DNA of 61,364 bases from Anaeromicropila populeti. GTDB lineage: Bacteria > Bacillota > Clostridia > Lachnospirales > Lachnospiraceae. A model generated the notes under the pieces. It was not told the origin of the DNA, did no database searches, and worked only from the letters and a program-made list of their open reading frames with translations. The stretch lies in NCBI RefSeq assembly GCF_900112775.1, contig NZ_FOYZ01000019.1, positions 1 through 61,364 of the forward strand. Direction: 5' to 3'. Position numbers and translations under genes: made by a program. Below are positions 35,817-43,922 of this stretch, piece after piece (the stretch's first letter is position 1; each line of letters starts with the position of its first letter).

Positions 35817-38399
35817 TTATGACTGTCTGATACGCATTCGAATCACAGAAACCGAATACGCAGGTGCCTTATAAATAAATTCATTGTTTACATCTATCTC
35901 AAACAATTCTGTTTTTACCAACTCAGGATGCTTCCATGTATTTTCATCCTTTGCTGATGATCCAGTAAGTAATTCTACTGTTGCTTTACCTGTTAATTCA
36001 ACTTGATTTATTTTTAAATTTATGTTGCTTTCTGTTTCAGATGAATTTACCAATTTAATAATAATATCATTAGTTTCCTCATCCATACTCACAGTTTCGT
36101 ACACTGGAAGAACCTTTTTAACTTCAATCGAATGATACAGTTCATCGTTCAGATAACATTCTATCCGTTCTTCCTTTACCACCACTTTAATCTCATACCA
36201 TTCACCAGTACGTATCGTAATGTTTTTTATTTCACTAACTGTAGTCTTGGTTCCACCAAGTGCCTGCTCTACTACACTTCTTGTATTGTTCCATCCGCCA
36301 ATATTCCAGTGATAAAAATTATTCAAATCCTTTACTGCAAACGGTATTAGAAAGCCTTCACTCCCTGATATTTTCTTTGCTCTTACTGTAAAAGTGTAAT
36401 TCTTCCACTCAGGTGTTCCTATATATACAGCACTTCCCATAATATCTTCATTCGTTGGATATGCGTCATTTTTTTGTACAAAAAAACTTTCTCCATCTTC
36501 CTCAACAATTCCCCAGTTACCTTGACTGCTGGTTTTCCATTGGCTGTCCTTTTTCAGAAAATCTGTTTCGTAAAGCACTTGACCAGTATCATTATTTACC
36601 ACTTTAATATCATCGTAAGCTGCTGATGTTTTCCAAGTTCCCAGTCCAATATACCCCGATATTCCCCCCATATTTTCACCCGCTAAAACAGATGGTACAA
36701 TATAATCCCCCACATTATTCATAAACATTTTCTGCACATAATAATTAGCACTTCCAAATACTGAAGACTGATTAAACCAAATCATATCTGGTTTCCATTG
36801 AGAAGAAAGCGTATTTCCAAACAACGGGGCATATGCCGCCAGTTTGACCACATCACTATTTCTTTCCAAGCCTGTCATATATGCCGCCTCTGCTACGGCG
36901 GCTTTTAGTGTATTGGATTTAGCCGCATATTCTCCTAAAAATACATCTGTATTTTCTCTTTCATACGTATCATAACGAAATACATGTTGCAAAAACCATT
37001 CTGGTTCATTGTAATAATGTTCATCAACTAAATTAGCAAATTTCATTTCATCATTATTGTGACTATTAATACAATTCCAAGCATATTCATATAAATCACC
37101 ATCAGATGCTGGACCTGAAGTAGTAATCAGCTGAATGTCTGGATATTTCTCACGAATCGCCTTTACAAATTGAGTGTACCGCTTAAAATATTCTTCTCCC
37201 CACTGCTCGTTGCCAATACCTAGATATTCCATATCAAATGGTTGTTCATGCCCCATTTCAATTCTTTTTGCTCCCCATTCAGTAGTGCCATCACCACGGC
37301 AAAACTCTATTAAATCTAGTGCATCCTGAATATATTCTTCTAATTCTTCATCAGTTGTCAACGTACCAGTCTGCCCATTTGCCCTGGCCTGACAAGACAT
37401 TCCACAATTCACTACTGGAACTGGTTTCGCTCCCAAATCCTCGCATAACTGAAAATATTCATAAAATCCAAGACCATATGTCTGATAATACGGATTTTCT
37501 TTTGTTCCAATCCATAAATTTAAGTTCTGTTTCCTTTCTGATATGTCTCCTATTGTATCCTTCCATTTGTAAGCAGTTGATAAAGGATTTCCTTCAACAA
37601 TACATCCTCCTGGAAATCGGATAAAGGATGGATTAAGTTCTTCTAACATCGCCACTAAATCTGCACGCAGACCATTTTTTCTGTTTTTATAAGTATTTTG
37701 TGGAAATAACGATACCATATCTATGTCTATTGTTCCTGAACTATTTAACAGTAATGAAAGTCTTCCCTTTTCAGTATCCTGTTTAGCCGTTATGGATAAA
37801 GTATACTTTTCCCAATCAGCCGATTCTGTTTTCTGACTCAAATCAATTTTCCCATCTGCCACCACTTGGTTAGCTTCATCGAGTAATTCGATTGTCAGTA
37901 GCCCAAAATAATCTTTTCTTTTTATATAAACCGAAAAATCATATTTTGCATTTTTCTGAAAAAACATACCTTCTAAAAATCCTTTGTTAGTAATTCCTCC
38001 TTTAGAGTCTGTATTATTATTAATTTTTATATACTGTGAATTATTTTTATTCAAACCACCTTCATTCATAATTTCTAGTTCAACATCACCCACTGCTTCA
38101 TATCCATGCAAAGCACCATTTTCGGCATATTGTTCTTGAAATTCAAACGAACGATTTTTTACCATTTCTGCATATAGTCCGCCATCTGCTGCAAAATTGA
38201 TATCTTCAAAAAACAGACCATACAAGGTATCACTTACATCAATGCCTCTTCCTAAACCATTAATTTCGATCTGGTATTGATTCACACTTTTATCCTCCAT
38301 TTCGCTATTTTGATTTTTATTCTTTTCATTATTACATCCAGATAAAACACTTACCAGAACAAGTATAAGAAAAAATAGTACTTTCCCTGCGTTTTTCAA
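35817..38399 (-). CDS. GH51-type alpha-L-arabinofuranosidase, lipoprotein
   Basis: About 860 residues, with signal peptide and LSGC lipobox. A carbohydrate-binding-like region (FEFQEQYAEN to about 240) is followed by the GH51 barrel: FIRFPGGCIVEG, acid/base in GIGNEQWG and nucleophile in FLGEYAAKS. A laminin-G-like insertion and the alpha-arabinofuranosidase C-terminal domain (VSVIRMRIRQS end) close the chain. It trims arabinose side chains at the surface. The start is either a TTG (38399), 7 nt from GGGGG, or an ATG 6 nt earlier that is almost touching the ribosome site. First gene of its operon. Confidence 0.9.
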   Translation of the reverse strand: MKNAGKVLFFLILVLVSVLSGCNNEKNKNQNSEMEDKSVNQYQIEINGLGRGIDVSDTLYGLFFEDINFAADGGLYAEMVKNRSFEFQEQYAENGALHGYEAVGDVELEIMNEGGLNKNNSQYIKINNNTDSKGGITNKGFLEGMFFQKNAKYDFSVYIKRKDYFGLLTIELLDEANQVVADGKIDLSQKTESADWEKYTLSITAKQDTEKGRLSLLLNSSGTIDIDMVSLFPQNTYKNRKNGLRADLVAMLEELNPSFIRFPGGCIVEGNPLSTAYKWKDTIGDISERKQNLNLWIGTKENPYYQTYGLGFYEYFQLCEDLGAKPVPVVNCGMSCQARANGQTGTLTTDEELEEYIQDALDLIEFCRGDGTTEWGAKRIEMGHEQPFDMEYLGIGNEQWGEEYFKRYTQFVKAIREKYPDIQLITTSGPASDGDLYEYAWNCINSHNNDEMKFANLVDEHYYNEPEWFLQHVFRYDTYERENTDVFLGEYAAKSNTLKAAVAEAAYMTGLERNSDVVKLAAYAPLFGNTLSSQWKPDMIWFNQSSVFGSANYYVQKMFMNNVGDYIVPSVLAGENMGGISGYIGLGTWKTSAAYDDIKVVNNDTGQVLYETDFLKKDSQWKTSSQGNWGIVEEDGESFFVQKNDAYPTNEDIMGSAVYIGTPEWKNYTFTVRAKKISGSEGFLIPFAVKDLNNFYHWNIGGWNNTRSVVEQALGGTKTTVSEIKNITIRTGEWYEIKVVVKEERIECYLNDELYHSIEVKKVLPVYETVSMDEETNDIIIKLVNSSETESNINLKINQVELTGKATVELLTGSSAKDENTWKHPELVKTELFEIDVNNEFIYKAPAYSVSVIRMRIRQS

Positions 38400-38465
38400 T
38401 TTCATTCCCCCTTATGAGTATTTTATTTTATTAAAAAATATTTTACATAATGCTAAACTAATTTA

Positions 38466-38494
38466 ATTATACTAAATGCCTATCTATTCGTAAA
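38466..38494 (-). promoter_or_regulatory. Promoter of the GH51-GH43-GH43 operon
   Basis: TTTACG (38494-38489) and TATAAT (38471-38466) are 17 bp apart on the - strand. TTTAG repeats on both sides of the -10 box (38455-38477) could be an operator, perhaps for the ArsR-type regulator next door. Confidence 0.5.
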
Positions 38495-38533
38495 GATGTT
38501 TTTATATATTTTTAACATGTCTATATCACAGAA

Positions 38534-38628
38534 CAAAGTGTGTGTTCCACACACTCTCGCGATTTCAATCATCTATAAGGAACACACACTTTGCCGCGCC
38601 TTGTGGATGTGGCTGTCCTTTAGCCACA
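38534..38628. repeat. Dispersed repeat, copy 1
   Basis: Homologous to 60905-61000. The longest identical stretch is 25 bp (38579-38603 with 60955-60979), flanked by recognisably similar sequence on both sides, including the CTGTCCTTTA loop. This copy is the more complete one. The rest of 38406-38803 is promoter, hairpins and terminators; another 11-bp perfect inverted repeat (ATGTAATAGGA, 38688-38698 with 38713-38723) lies between them. Confidence 0.7.
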
Positions 38629-38687
38629 ATATTCCTTGCCCACAAGTGCGCATCATCCTGCACCCTGTTTTTTTAGGGTGCTTTTTT
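38534..38687 (+). ncRNA. Candidate structured small RNA with its own terminator
   Basis: On the + strand, opposite to all flanking genes, three stems follow each other. A 15-bp perfect stem pairs 38534-38548 with 38579-38593 (CAAAGTGTGTGTTCC). A nested stem pairs CTTGTGG (38600-38606) with CCACAAG (38640-38646), enclosing TGTGGCT/AGCCACA (38608-38628). A canonical terminator closes the series: GCACCCT/AGGGTGC then six T (38660-38687). No protein gene needs a + strand terminator here. The front part recurs at 60905-61000. The family is not recognised and no clear promoter was found. Confidence 0.35.
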
Positions 38688-38723
38688 ATGTAATAGGATA
38701 TGCGGAGCAATTTCCTATTACAT

Positions 38724-38765
38724 AAAAAAACTAAGCGCATAGGTTTTTTTGACCTATACGCTTAG
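38724..38765 (-). terminator. Terminator of the ArsR-type regulator gene
   Basis: CTAAGCG-ATAGGT arms (38731-38744 with 38752-38765) form a stem followed on the - strand by seven T (38730-38724), 39 bp past the stop at 38804. Confidence 0.75.
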
Positions 38766-38803
38766 CTTTTCAATTCTAAATTAATATTTTAATAAACTTG
38801 TAC

Positions 38804-39736
38804 TTACATTTCTGGCTGCATGGGACTATAGTTAATTCTGACTTTAATGTCTTGTCCATAATTCCCAAAGCTATTCCCAAAAATAGTAAGACCGCCGATA
38901 TATCGGGCGTCGTTATTTACCGCAAACTTAAACCGTATTGTACTTCGATAATCCAGATTAAACTGCGCAATACTCACATCAGAAATTTTTAATCCATCAA
39001 TAAACGTCCCTTTTTCATTAATCACGATTAGTTTTAACAAACCATACTGATTCCAGTTTGGAAACCACCAGTCTGGTGTAAAAATTCCCTTAACGTCACC
39101 AAAATCACCAGGACTTGTCCAGTTTCCTATACATACATCATTTAAATAGAAACTTATATCTGATGGCCAGTCATTATTAATCCCAGGCGCCTCTGAACTT
39201 AACTCTGCCGAAAGTGTGATCTGATTGATTTTCTGAGAAACCGGAAGCAGATTTGGTATAATATATTCGATATAACCTTTGGTAAACCAGAGAATCGATG
39301 CATTAATTCGGTCAGGATGTGAAAAGTATCTAGGATCATCCACCTCTCCCACCAGATTTTCACTAGTAGCCAGCCCACAAGTAGGATATATCATATAATC
39401 TGAAAAGTGCCCCACCTTTACCTCAGTATCATAAATATTATGCATATCATCCTGCTCTTCTGAAATCACATCAATTAAAATTTTGTCTAGATTTACACGA
39501 CAAACCTTTTGATTCCCATGTCCAGTATATTCTGACACCACCTGTACAATTCCCGCATCTTCCAGCTTCTTCACATGGTTTGTCAAGGCTCCATTTGTAA
39601 TTTTCAAATTAGAAGCAAGTTCGTTCATGTTCATTTCTTTCTTCTCTAATAAAATTTTCACAATGTTAACTCTGACATCTGAACCCAATGCCTTAAAAAT
39701 ATTCAGTCCCTCGTCCAAACTTTTTATATGTAACAT
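38804..39736 (-). CDS. ArsR-type HTH regulator with C-terminal sugar-sensing-like domain
   Basis: A 310-residue protein. Residues 8-90 are a winged helix of ArsR type (ALGSDVRVNIVKILLEKKE, MNELASNLKITNGALTNHVKKLE). The remaining 200 residues are beta-rich, with WTSPGDFGDVKGIFTPDWWFP and a GGLTIFGNSFGNYGQDI end, resembling a jelly-roll carbohydrate-binding fold rather than a metal site. The ArsR metal-binding ELCVCDL motif is absent, so a metal role is unlikely. Similar proteins occur beside arabinosidase genes in Firmicutes. It probably controls the neighbouring arabinan hydrolases in response to an oligosaccharide. GGGG upstream supports the ATG. Confidence 0.8.
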   Translation of the reverse strand: MLHIKSLDEGLNIFKALGSDVRVNIVKILLEKKEMNMNELASNLKITNGALTNHVKKLEDAGIVQVVSEYTGHGNQKVCRVNLDKILIDVISEEQDDMHNIYDTEVKVGHFSDYMIYPTCGLATSENLVGEVDDPRYFSHPDRINASILWFTKGYIEYIIPNLLPVSQKINQITLSAELSSEAPGINNDWPSDISFYLNDVCIGNWTSPGDFGDVKGIFTPDWWFPNWNQYGLLKLIVINEKGTFIDGLKISDVSIAQFNLDYRSTIRFKFAVNNDARYIGGLTIFGNSFGNYGQDIKVRINYSPMQPEM

Positions 39737-39804
39737 TTACAGCCGCCCCATCCTATTTTATTTTTTATCCTTATTCTCTATTATCTTTATAACCCATATC
39801 ACGG

Positions 39805-41220
39805 CTAATTATACATTAATTTTGCCCAATATGCAACTCCTCTGTCATCACGTCCAGTAAAACATACTGAGGGACAGGAATTTTCAAAATCCCAGCATTT
39901 CAACAGTTTTCCCACAATGGTTTGTTCTTCCCACTGCAAAGCATCTGTTCCCTGAATAACCTGATATATACATTTTCTTATAATAGGATGCTTTAGATTG
40001 TTATTACAATCATCCATACAAATTATTTCATATATTCCATTTGCTAAATATTCTGGGATATTCTCTCCCTCTTCTCCAGCATAAGGTTCTGGACTTAAAT
40101 ATGGCCATCCATTTACAAAGACCATTTTGCGTACCATCATATAATGCATACAGTAGTAATCTCTGTCTTTTTCATGACTGCATAAATCTTCTGCTCCATC
40201 TCTAATATGATGTACAAAAAAATATTGGTTCTTATCCTCATCATAAAAAGGAACGCCATGTCCTGGTCCACGAAACCCGTCATAACTCCAACTTGATTTT
40301 GTTGTTAAATTATTATCACTTTCAGATCTGCTTTTTTCACCATTTGGTACCCTGGCAGCCGAAAACCGATAACTATTTGCAAGCTTTATACCTAAAGCTT
40401 CTCCAACCAGGTTTCTTTCTTCAAAATCCAGATAAGGTCCTTCTACTTCCCTGGAACGTCCAACTCTAATATCATAGGTATCACCAAGCCAGCCATAGGA
40501 ATAAAATAAATAGAAATAATCTTCTTCCCTCTGGTACAAAATAGCTGCACCTTCTGGTCCATCAATAAAGCTGTTCTGAGGTTTTTTTGCAATGCATTTA
40601 CCCGTTTCCTTTGCATTACCCCCCCATGACATCCCTGTTTCTTTATTAAGCCGTTTTATATATATTCCACCAAAAAAAGAACCATATACTAAATACTTGT
40701 TTCCCTCTCTATCATTTACTACATGCGCATCTATTGCATTAGGAGATTCCACATCACAATTCCACGTATCCATAACAATCCCTCTATTTTCAAAAGGTCC
40801 TTCTGGATTCTTTGATACTGCAAGCCATATTCTGGACTCTGGACTTCCAAAGGCTCTTGTGACAGAATAATACATCCTATATTCTCCTTCAACATATTCA
40901 ACATAGGGAGCCCAAAAGCTTTCTGTCCGTTCCAGTTCTCCATTAAATCCAGCTTCCTTCACTGCTTCTTTTGATAATGCAATTCCAACATATTTAAACT
41001 GTACTAAATTATCAGACTTTCGAATGGGTATCCCTGTCTGCCTTTCTGATTCAATATATGCATCAGTACAATACGAATAATACCACCCACTTACTGGATC
41101 CTTCATCATAGAAGGATCATGTGATTCAAAATGAGGATTCTTTTCTCGACTATGCAAATTCAATCTCATACTATTCGGATTTTCTGGCATCCATATCCCT
41201 TCAAATCTGTTCTTCCCCAT
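39805..41220 (-). CDS. GH43 family arabinosidase, cytosolic
   Basis: A 471-residue protein from the ATG at 41220 (AAAGGTGG upstream). There is no signal peptide. GH43 propeller motifs are HFESHDPSMMKDPVSGWYY (catalytic Asp), FWAPYVEYVEGEYRMYYS, NAIDAHVVNDREG and GPGHGVPFYDEDKNQYFFVHH, followed by a beta C-terminal extension (from about 375). It resembles the arabinanase branch of GH43. It lies 68 bp ahead of the ArsR-type gene in the same direction and may share its transcript. Confidence 0.88.
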   Translation of the reverse strand: MGKNRFEGIWMPENPNSMRLNLHSREKNPHFESHDPSMMKDPVSGWYYSYCTDAYIESERQTGIPIRKSDNLVQFKYVGIALSKEAVKEAGFNGELERTESFWAPYVEYVEGEYRMYYSVTRAFGSPESRIWLAVSKNPEGPFENRGIVMDTWNCDVESPNAIDAHVVNDREGNKYLVYGSFFGGIYIKRLNKETGMSWGGNAKETGKCIAKKPQNSFIDGPEGAAILYQREEDYFYLFYSYGWLGDTYDIRVGRSREVEGPYLDFEERNLVGEALGIKLANSYRFSAARVPNGEKSRSESDNNLTTKSSWSYDGFRGPGHGVPFYDEDKNQYFFVHHIRDGAEDLCSHEKDRDYYCMHYMMVRKMVFVNGWPYLSPEPYAGEEGENIPEYLANGIYEIICMDDCNNNLKHPIIRKCIYQVIQGTDALQWEEQTIVGKLLKCWDFENSCPSVCFTGRDDRGVAYWAKLMYN

Positions 41221-41269
41221 AATAAAACCACCTTTTCTATCCATATTATCTTTCTATATTCTTTCTTCT

Positions 41270-41298
41270 AAAATACCATCTTTTATTTAGTTTTTCAA
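41270..41298 (-). promoter_or_regulatory. Promoter of the GH43 (39805-41220) gene
   Basis: TTGAAA (41298-41293) and TATTTT (41275-41270) are 17 bp apart on the - strand. Two direct repeats of a TTATTTAGT-like block lie over and upstream of the -35 (41281-41316). Confidence 0.45.
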
Positions 41299-41345
41299 GA
41301 ATTATTTTAGTTTTTAATAAACATTTTATATTTTTGTACCAAAAT

Positions 41346-41380
41346 AGCAGCCCCAGGAATCTGCTTACCCAGTGGCTGCT
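41346..41380 (-). terminator. Hairpin terminator after the amidase gene
   Basis: AGCAGCC (41346-41352) pairs with GGCTGCT (41374-41380), 9 bp past the amidase stop. The T-run is weak on the - strand (ATTTTGG), stronger as + strand TTTATTT. Confidence 0.5.
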
Positions 41381-41388
41381 TTATTTAC

Positions 41389-42171
41389 TTAAACTTTCTC
41401 CGTATAATTTAAGAAAACCCATCCTGTATCACTCTTTAGTTTTCCCCATCCATTTTTTGTATCTACAATTGTATAGACCCCTTTATCTTTAATCTGCCCC
41501 ACAATTTTATATCCTGCTCCTGCTCCTGCACGAATGTTTAAGGCATCTGCTTTCACTCTTACTTTATACTCTTCTGTATCAGAAAGTTGTTTTGTGATTC
41601 CATAATATTTTGCTATGACACCTGCCTCTGCTTCTGCAAGCTTATCTAAATTTTCATCTTCTAAAAGCCACTTTGTAGCTGCTGTATTTGTATGAAATGA
41701 ATGCTCCAAAATATAATAATTGCTTAATCCAGCCGCCCTGGCTCCCCTTAATACACCATAATATTCTCCACCCGACGCCCCTCTTCGAATAGCCGTTCTT
41801 CCTTTTTGATTGGTTTTCATCGTATCTTCAATTATCTTTGCCAGCAAAACCGCCAGTTCATTACTGTTTCCTTTATTATCATATGCCCTGTATACAACTG
41901 GATAATCAACACTTTCCTTCGCACAGGCATTGGAGTGAATACTAAGAAATAAATCACAGCCTTTTGCAGCATATCCTCTGTTATATAATCCTCTGTCAGT
42001 CTTCTGACTGCTTCTAGTTGTAATTACTTTAAATCCATATGCCTCCAAATACTTTTTTAATAATAAATGAAGCTTCCAGTTCATATCTGATTCATAGTAA
42101 TTTTTCACAACAGGTGAACGATTATATTTCCCATAATGCCCTGCATCAATACAGATTACTCTTTTTCCCAT
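41389..42171 (-). CDS. N-acetylmuramoyl-L-alanine amidase (Amidase_3) with SH3b domain
   Basis: A 260-residue peptidoglycan hydrolase. Residues 3-190 are an Amidase_3 zinc enzyme: IDAGH (His), a glutamate near residue 28 (YYESDMNW), SIHSN (His) and the catalytic Glu in ILEHSFH. A bacterial SH3b wall-binding domain (about 205-258) follows. There is no signal peptide, as in phage endolysins, and no holin or other phage gene is nearby. It could be a cytosolic endolysin relic, a bacteriocin-like lysin or a non-classically exported autolysin. A 30-codon gene ends 3 bp before it. Confidence 0.9.
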   Translation of the reverse strand: MGKRVICIDAGHYGKYNRSPVVKNYYESDMNWKLHLLLKKYLEAYGFKVITTRSSQKTDRGLYNRGYAAKGCDLFLSIHSNACAKESVDYPVVYRAYDNKGNSNELAVLLAKIIEDTMKTNQKGRTAIRRGASGGEYYGVLRGARAAGLSNYYILEHSFHTNTAATKWLLEDENLDKLAEAEAGVIAKYYGITKQLSDTEEYKVRVKADALNIRAGAGAGYKIVGQIKDKGVYTIVDTKNGWGKLKSDTGWVFLNYTEKV

Positions 42172-42174
42172 ATT

Positions 42175-42267
42175 TTATTCCTCCCCCTCATTTGCATGAT
42201 AAATCAGTTCTCCATCCACTTCATTAATTTCTTCTAGTTCAGGTATGTCTGCGTTATTTTCTTCCAT
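42175..42267 (-). CDS. 30-residue acidic peptide gene upstream of the amidase
   Basis: An ATG at 42267 follows GGAGG with good spacing. The frame gives 30 codons (MEENNADIPELEE..., ending NEGEE) before TAA at 42175, and the amidase ribosome site lies within its last codons. Ten or more acidic residues make it strongly negative. It resembles no family I know. It may be a translational coupler for the amidase or a small partner or inhibitor protein. Confidence 0.5.
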   Translation of the reverse strand: MEENNADIPELEEINEVDGELIYHANEGEE

Positions 42268-42355
42268 AGAAAATCCTCCATTCTGCAATATACAAAAAAC
42301 TTGCTCATTTTAGACTTCACTATATTATATTCGACAAAATAACTTTTGTTACATC

Positions 42356-42400
42356 AAAAAGACCAACTATTTCTAATATAAACAAATAGTTAGTCTTTTT
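42356..42400. terminator. Bidirectional terminator between the flavin reductase and the small acidic gene
   Basis: AAAAAGAC-AACTATTT (from 42356) pairs with AAATAGTT-GTCTTTTT (to 42400), giving T runs on both strands. It ends the long metal operon coming from 49655. Confidence 0.75.
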
Positions 42401-42420
42401 CTTGCTGCTATTCTTATCTT

Positions 42421-42915
42421 TTACCCTATAAAATTAATTTTTGTAAAATCAATATTTCCCTCAGTATCCACCGAATCTTCATTGGCATGAACACATTCCA
42501 CCTGTCCAATAAACATTTCATGGGAACCAGTTACAATCGAATCCACAACCTTGCATTCAATATTGACAGGGCAATCGGACAAATATGCTGCATTTATTTT
42601 CTCACATTCCTGCAGCTTTACGTTCATTTTTTCCAGCTTATTTTCGTCTCTTTTACTGTATTTTCCCATATAGTCAAAGGTTTCCTGATAACTTTTATCC
42701 ACAAGATTTACAACAAAACAACCCGATTCCTTTATCATATGATAGGAATATCTTGTTGGAACAATTCCCACCATAACCATAGGCGGCGCATAACTGCAAT
42801 TTCCGCAATAACCTACTGCAAGGACATTATCTTCTCCATCTGTACCACGACATGAAACAAGCACTTTAGGTGCTGGCTGTAAACATGATTTCATATTTGC
42901 TTCTTTTTTATTCAT
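42421..42915 (-). CDS. Flavin reductase-like, FMN-binding split-barrel protein
   Basis: A 164-residue protein of the flavin reductase (DIM6/NTAB) family. It has the VLVSCRGTDGEDNVLAVGYCGNCSYAPPMVMVGI core, in which the typical T/S-substrate loop is cysteine-rich, and ESGCFVVNLVDK. It likely binds FMN and transfers electrons or reduces flavin in the cytosol. GGAGG precedes the ATG. Last gene of the metal operon by position, 45 bp after the NifU-like gene. Confidence 0.85.
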   Translation of the reverse strand: MNKKEANMKSCLQPAPKVLVSCRGTDGEDNVLAVGYCGNCSYAPPMVMVGIVPTRYSYHMIKESGCFVVNLVDKSYQETFDYMGKYSKRDENKLEKMNVKLQECEKINAAYLSDCPVNIECKVVDSIVTGSHEMFIGQVECVHANEDSVDTEGNIDFTKINFIG

Positions 42916-42960
42916 TTCCTTATCCTCCTACTTTTAAAACTAAAAAATGAATTGTGCAAT

Positions 42961-43335
42961 TCATTTTTTATAATAATTTTCGATAGCATTTTTTAGTGCA
43001 CTAGCTCCAAGCACAGAACAATGCAACTTATGCTCTGGCAGACCATCCAGTGCATCTGTAATATTTTTGTCCGTTATTTTTGCAGCCTCTTTTAGTGTTT
43101 TACCTTTCGCTAAAACCGTTGTCATACTACTAGTAGCTATTGCCGCTACACATCCAAAAACCAAAAAACGTATATCCACAATTATATCATCTTTTACCTT
43201 AATGAATAGTGTTAGATAATCTCCACAGTCTTTATCCCCGTAGCTTCCTTCGGCATCTGCATCCACCATAGTGCCTGCATTTCTTGGTGACATAAAATGC
43301 TCAATCACTTTATCTGTAAAGGAACTATCATACAT
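42961..43335 (-). CDS. NifU/IscU-like iron-sulfur scaffold protein
   Basis: A 124-residue protein with the three scaffold cysteines (Cys37 in KDCGD, Cys62 in FGCVAA, Cys106 in HCSVL) and Asp39, as in IscU/NifU N-domain proteins. It should assemble [2Fe-2S] clusters in the cytosol. No cysteine desulfurase is adjacent. A promoter candidate lies in the 87-bp gap before it, so it may be transcribed on its own as well as from the operon. Confidence 0.9.
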   Translation of the reverse strand: MYDSSFTDKVIEHFMSPRNAGTMVDADAEGSYGDKDCGDYLTLFIKVKDDIIVDIRFLVFGCVAAIATSSMTTVLAKGKTLKEAAKITDKNITDALDGLPEHKLHCSVLGASALKNAIENYYKK

Positions 43336-43388
43336 TCTTTTTTCCTGCCTTTTATTATATTACGTCAAACAAAAAATTAACCTTCTCT

Positions 43389-43420
43389 ATTATAGTAATG
43401 TACTTATGGGCATATGTCAA
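43389..43420 (-). promoter_or_regulatory. Candidate promoter with long spacer before the NifU-like gene
   Basis: TTGACA (43420-43415) and TATAAT (43394-43389) both match consensus but are 20 bp apart, a spacing seen in activator-dependent MerR-type promoters. It lies 54 bp upstream of the start codon. Confidence 0.35.
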
Positions 43421-43422
43421 TA

Positions 43423-43902
43423 TCAAAGCAATTCTCGCTCTCTATTTTTCCAGCAATTCTTGTGGCAAAACTTTCCCTTGCAACTTTCCATACATTGAAC
43501 TTGTACAGATCCACAATGAGGACATTGATATTGTCCATGTTTAATCATTTCAATATTTTCATAACTTTCTGACCATTCTTTCCCACAATCAGTACATTTA
43601 ACAGGACAAATATTCCTTGTAAAATTTCCGCCTTCAATGCGTATTACCTTTCCATTTACAAGACTATCTGCTACTTTCTCTCTGGCTGACAATAAAATTC
43701 TTTGAAAAGTAGGACGAGATACTTCCATTTTTGCTGCACATTCTTCCTGCTCCAGCCCTTCCAAATCCTTCAAGCGTAATGCTTCTAATTCCTCTAGCTT
43801 TAAAATATTTTCAGGCAATTCTGTAACATCCGTTTCCGCTGGAATAAAATACGGTATAGCAGGTATATTTTCAATTTTTCTCCATTTAGTTGGTCTTGGC
43901 AC
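43423..43902 (-). CDS. DUF134 helix-turn-helix / zinc protein
   Basis: A 159-residue protein starting at a GTG (43902, GAGGAG upstream). Residues 1-95 are the DUF134 domain, a sigma-like HTH (ELEALRLKDLEGLEQEECAAKMEVSRPTFQRIL). The C-terminal 55 residues hold Cys-rich zinc-type motifs (CTDCGKEW, CPHCGSVQVQC, CKGKFCHKNC). Probably a DNA-binding regulator; in Firmicutes and archaea DUF134 genes often sit with NifX/NifU-type genes, as here. Confidence 0.88.
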   Translation of the reverse strand: MPRPTKWRKIENIPAIPYFIPAETDVTELPENILKLEELEALRLKDLEGLEQEECAAKMEVSRPTFQRILLSAREKVADSLVNGKVIRIEGGNFTRNICPVKCTDCGKEWSESYENIEMIKHGQYQCPHCGSVQVQCMESCKGKFCHKNCWKNRERELL

Positions 43903-43922
43903 GTCAATTCTCCTCTTCCAAA

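Noticed and set aside
41389-42267. Prophage region
   Set aside because: Only an endolysin-like gene is present; no structural, integrase or holin genes flank it.
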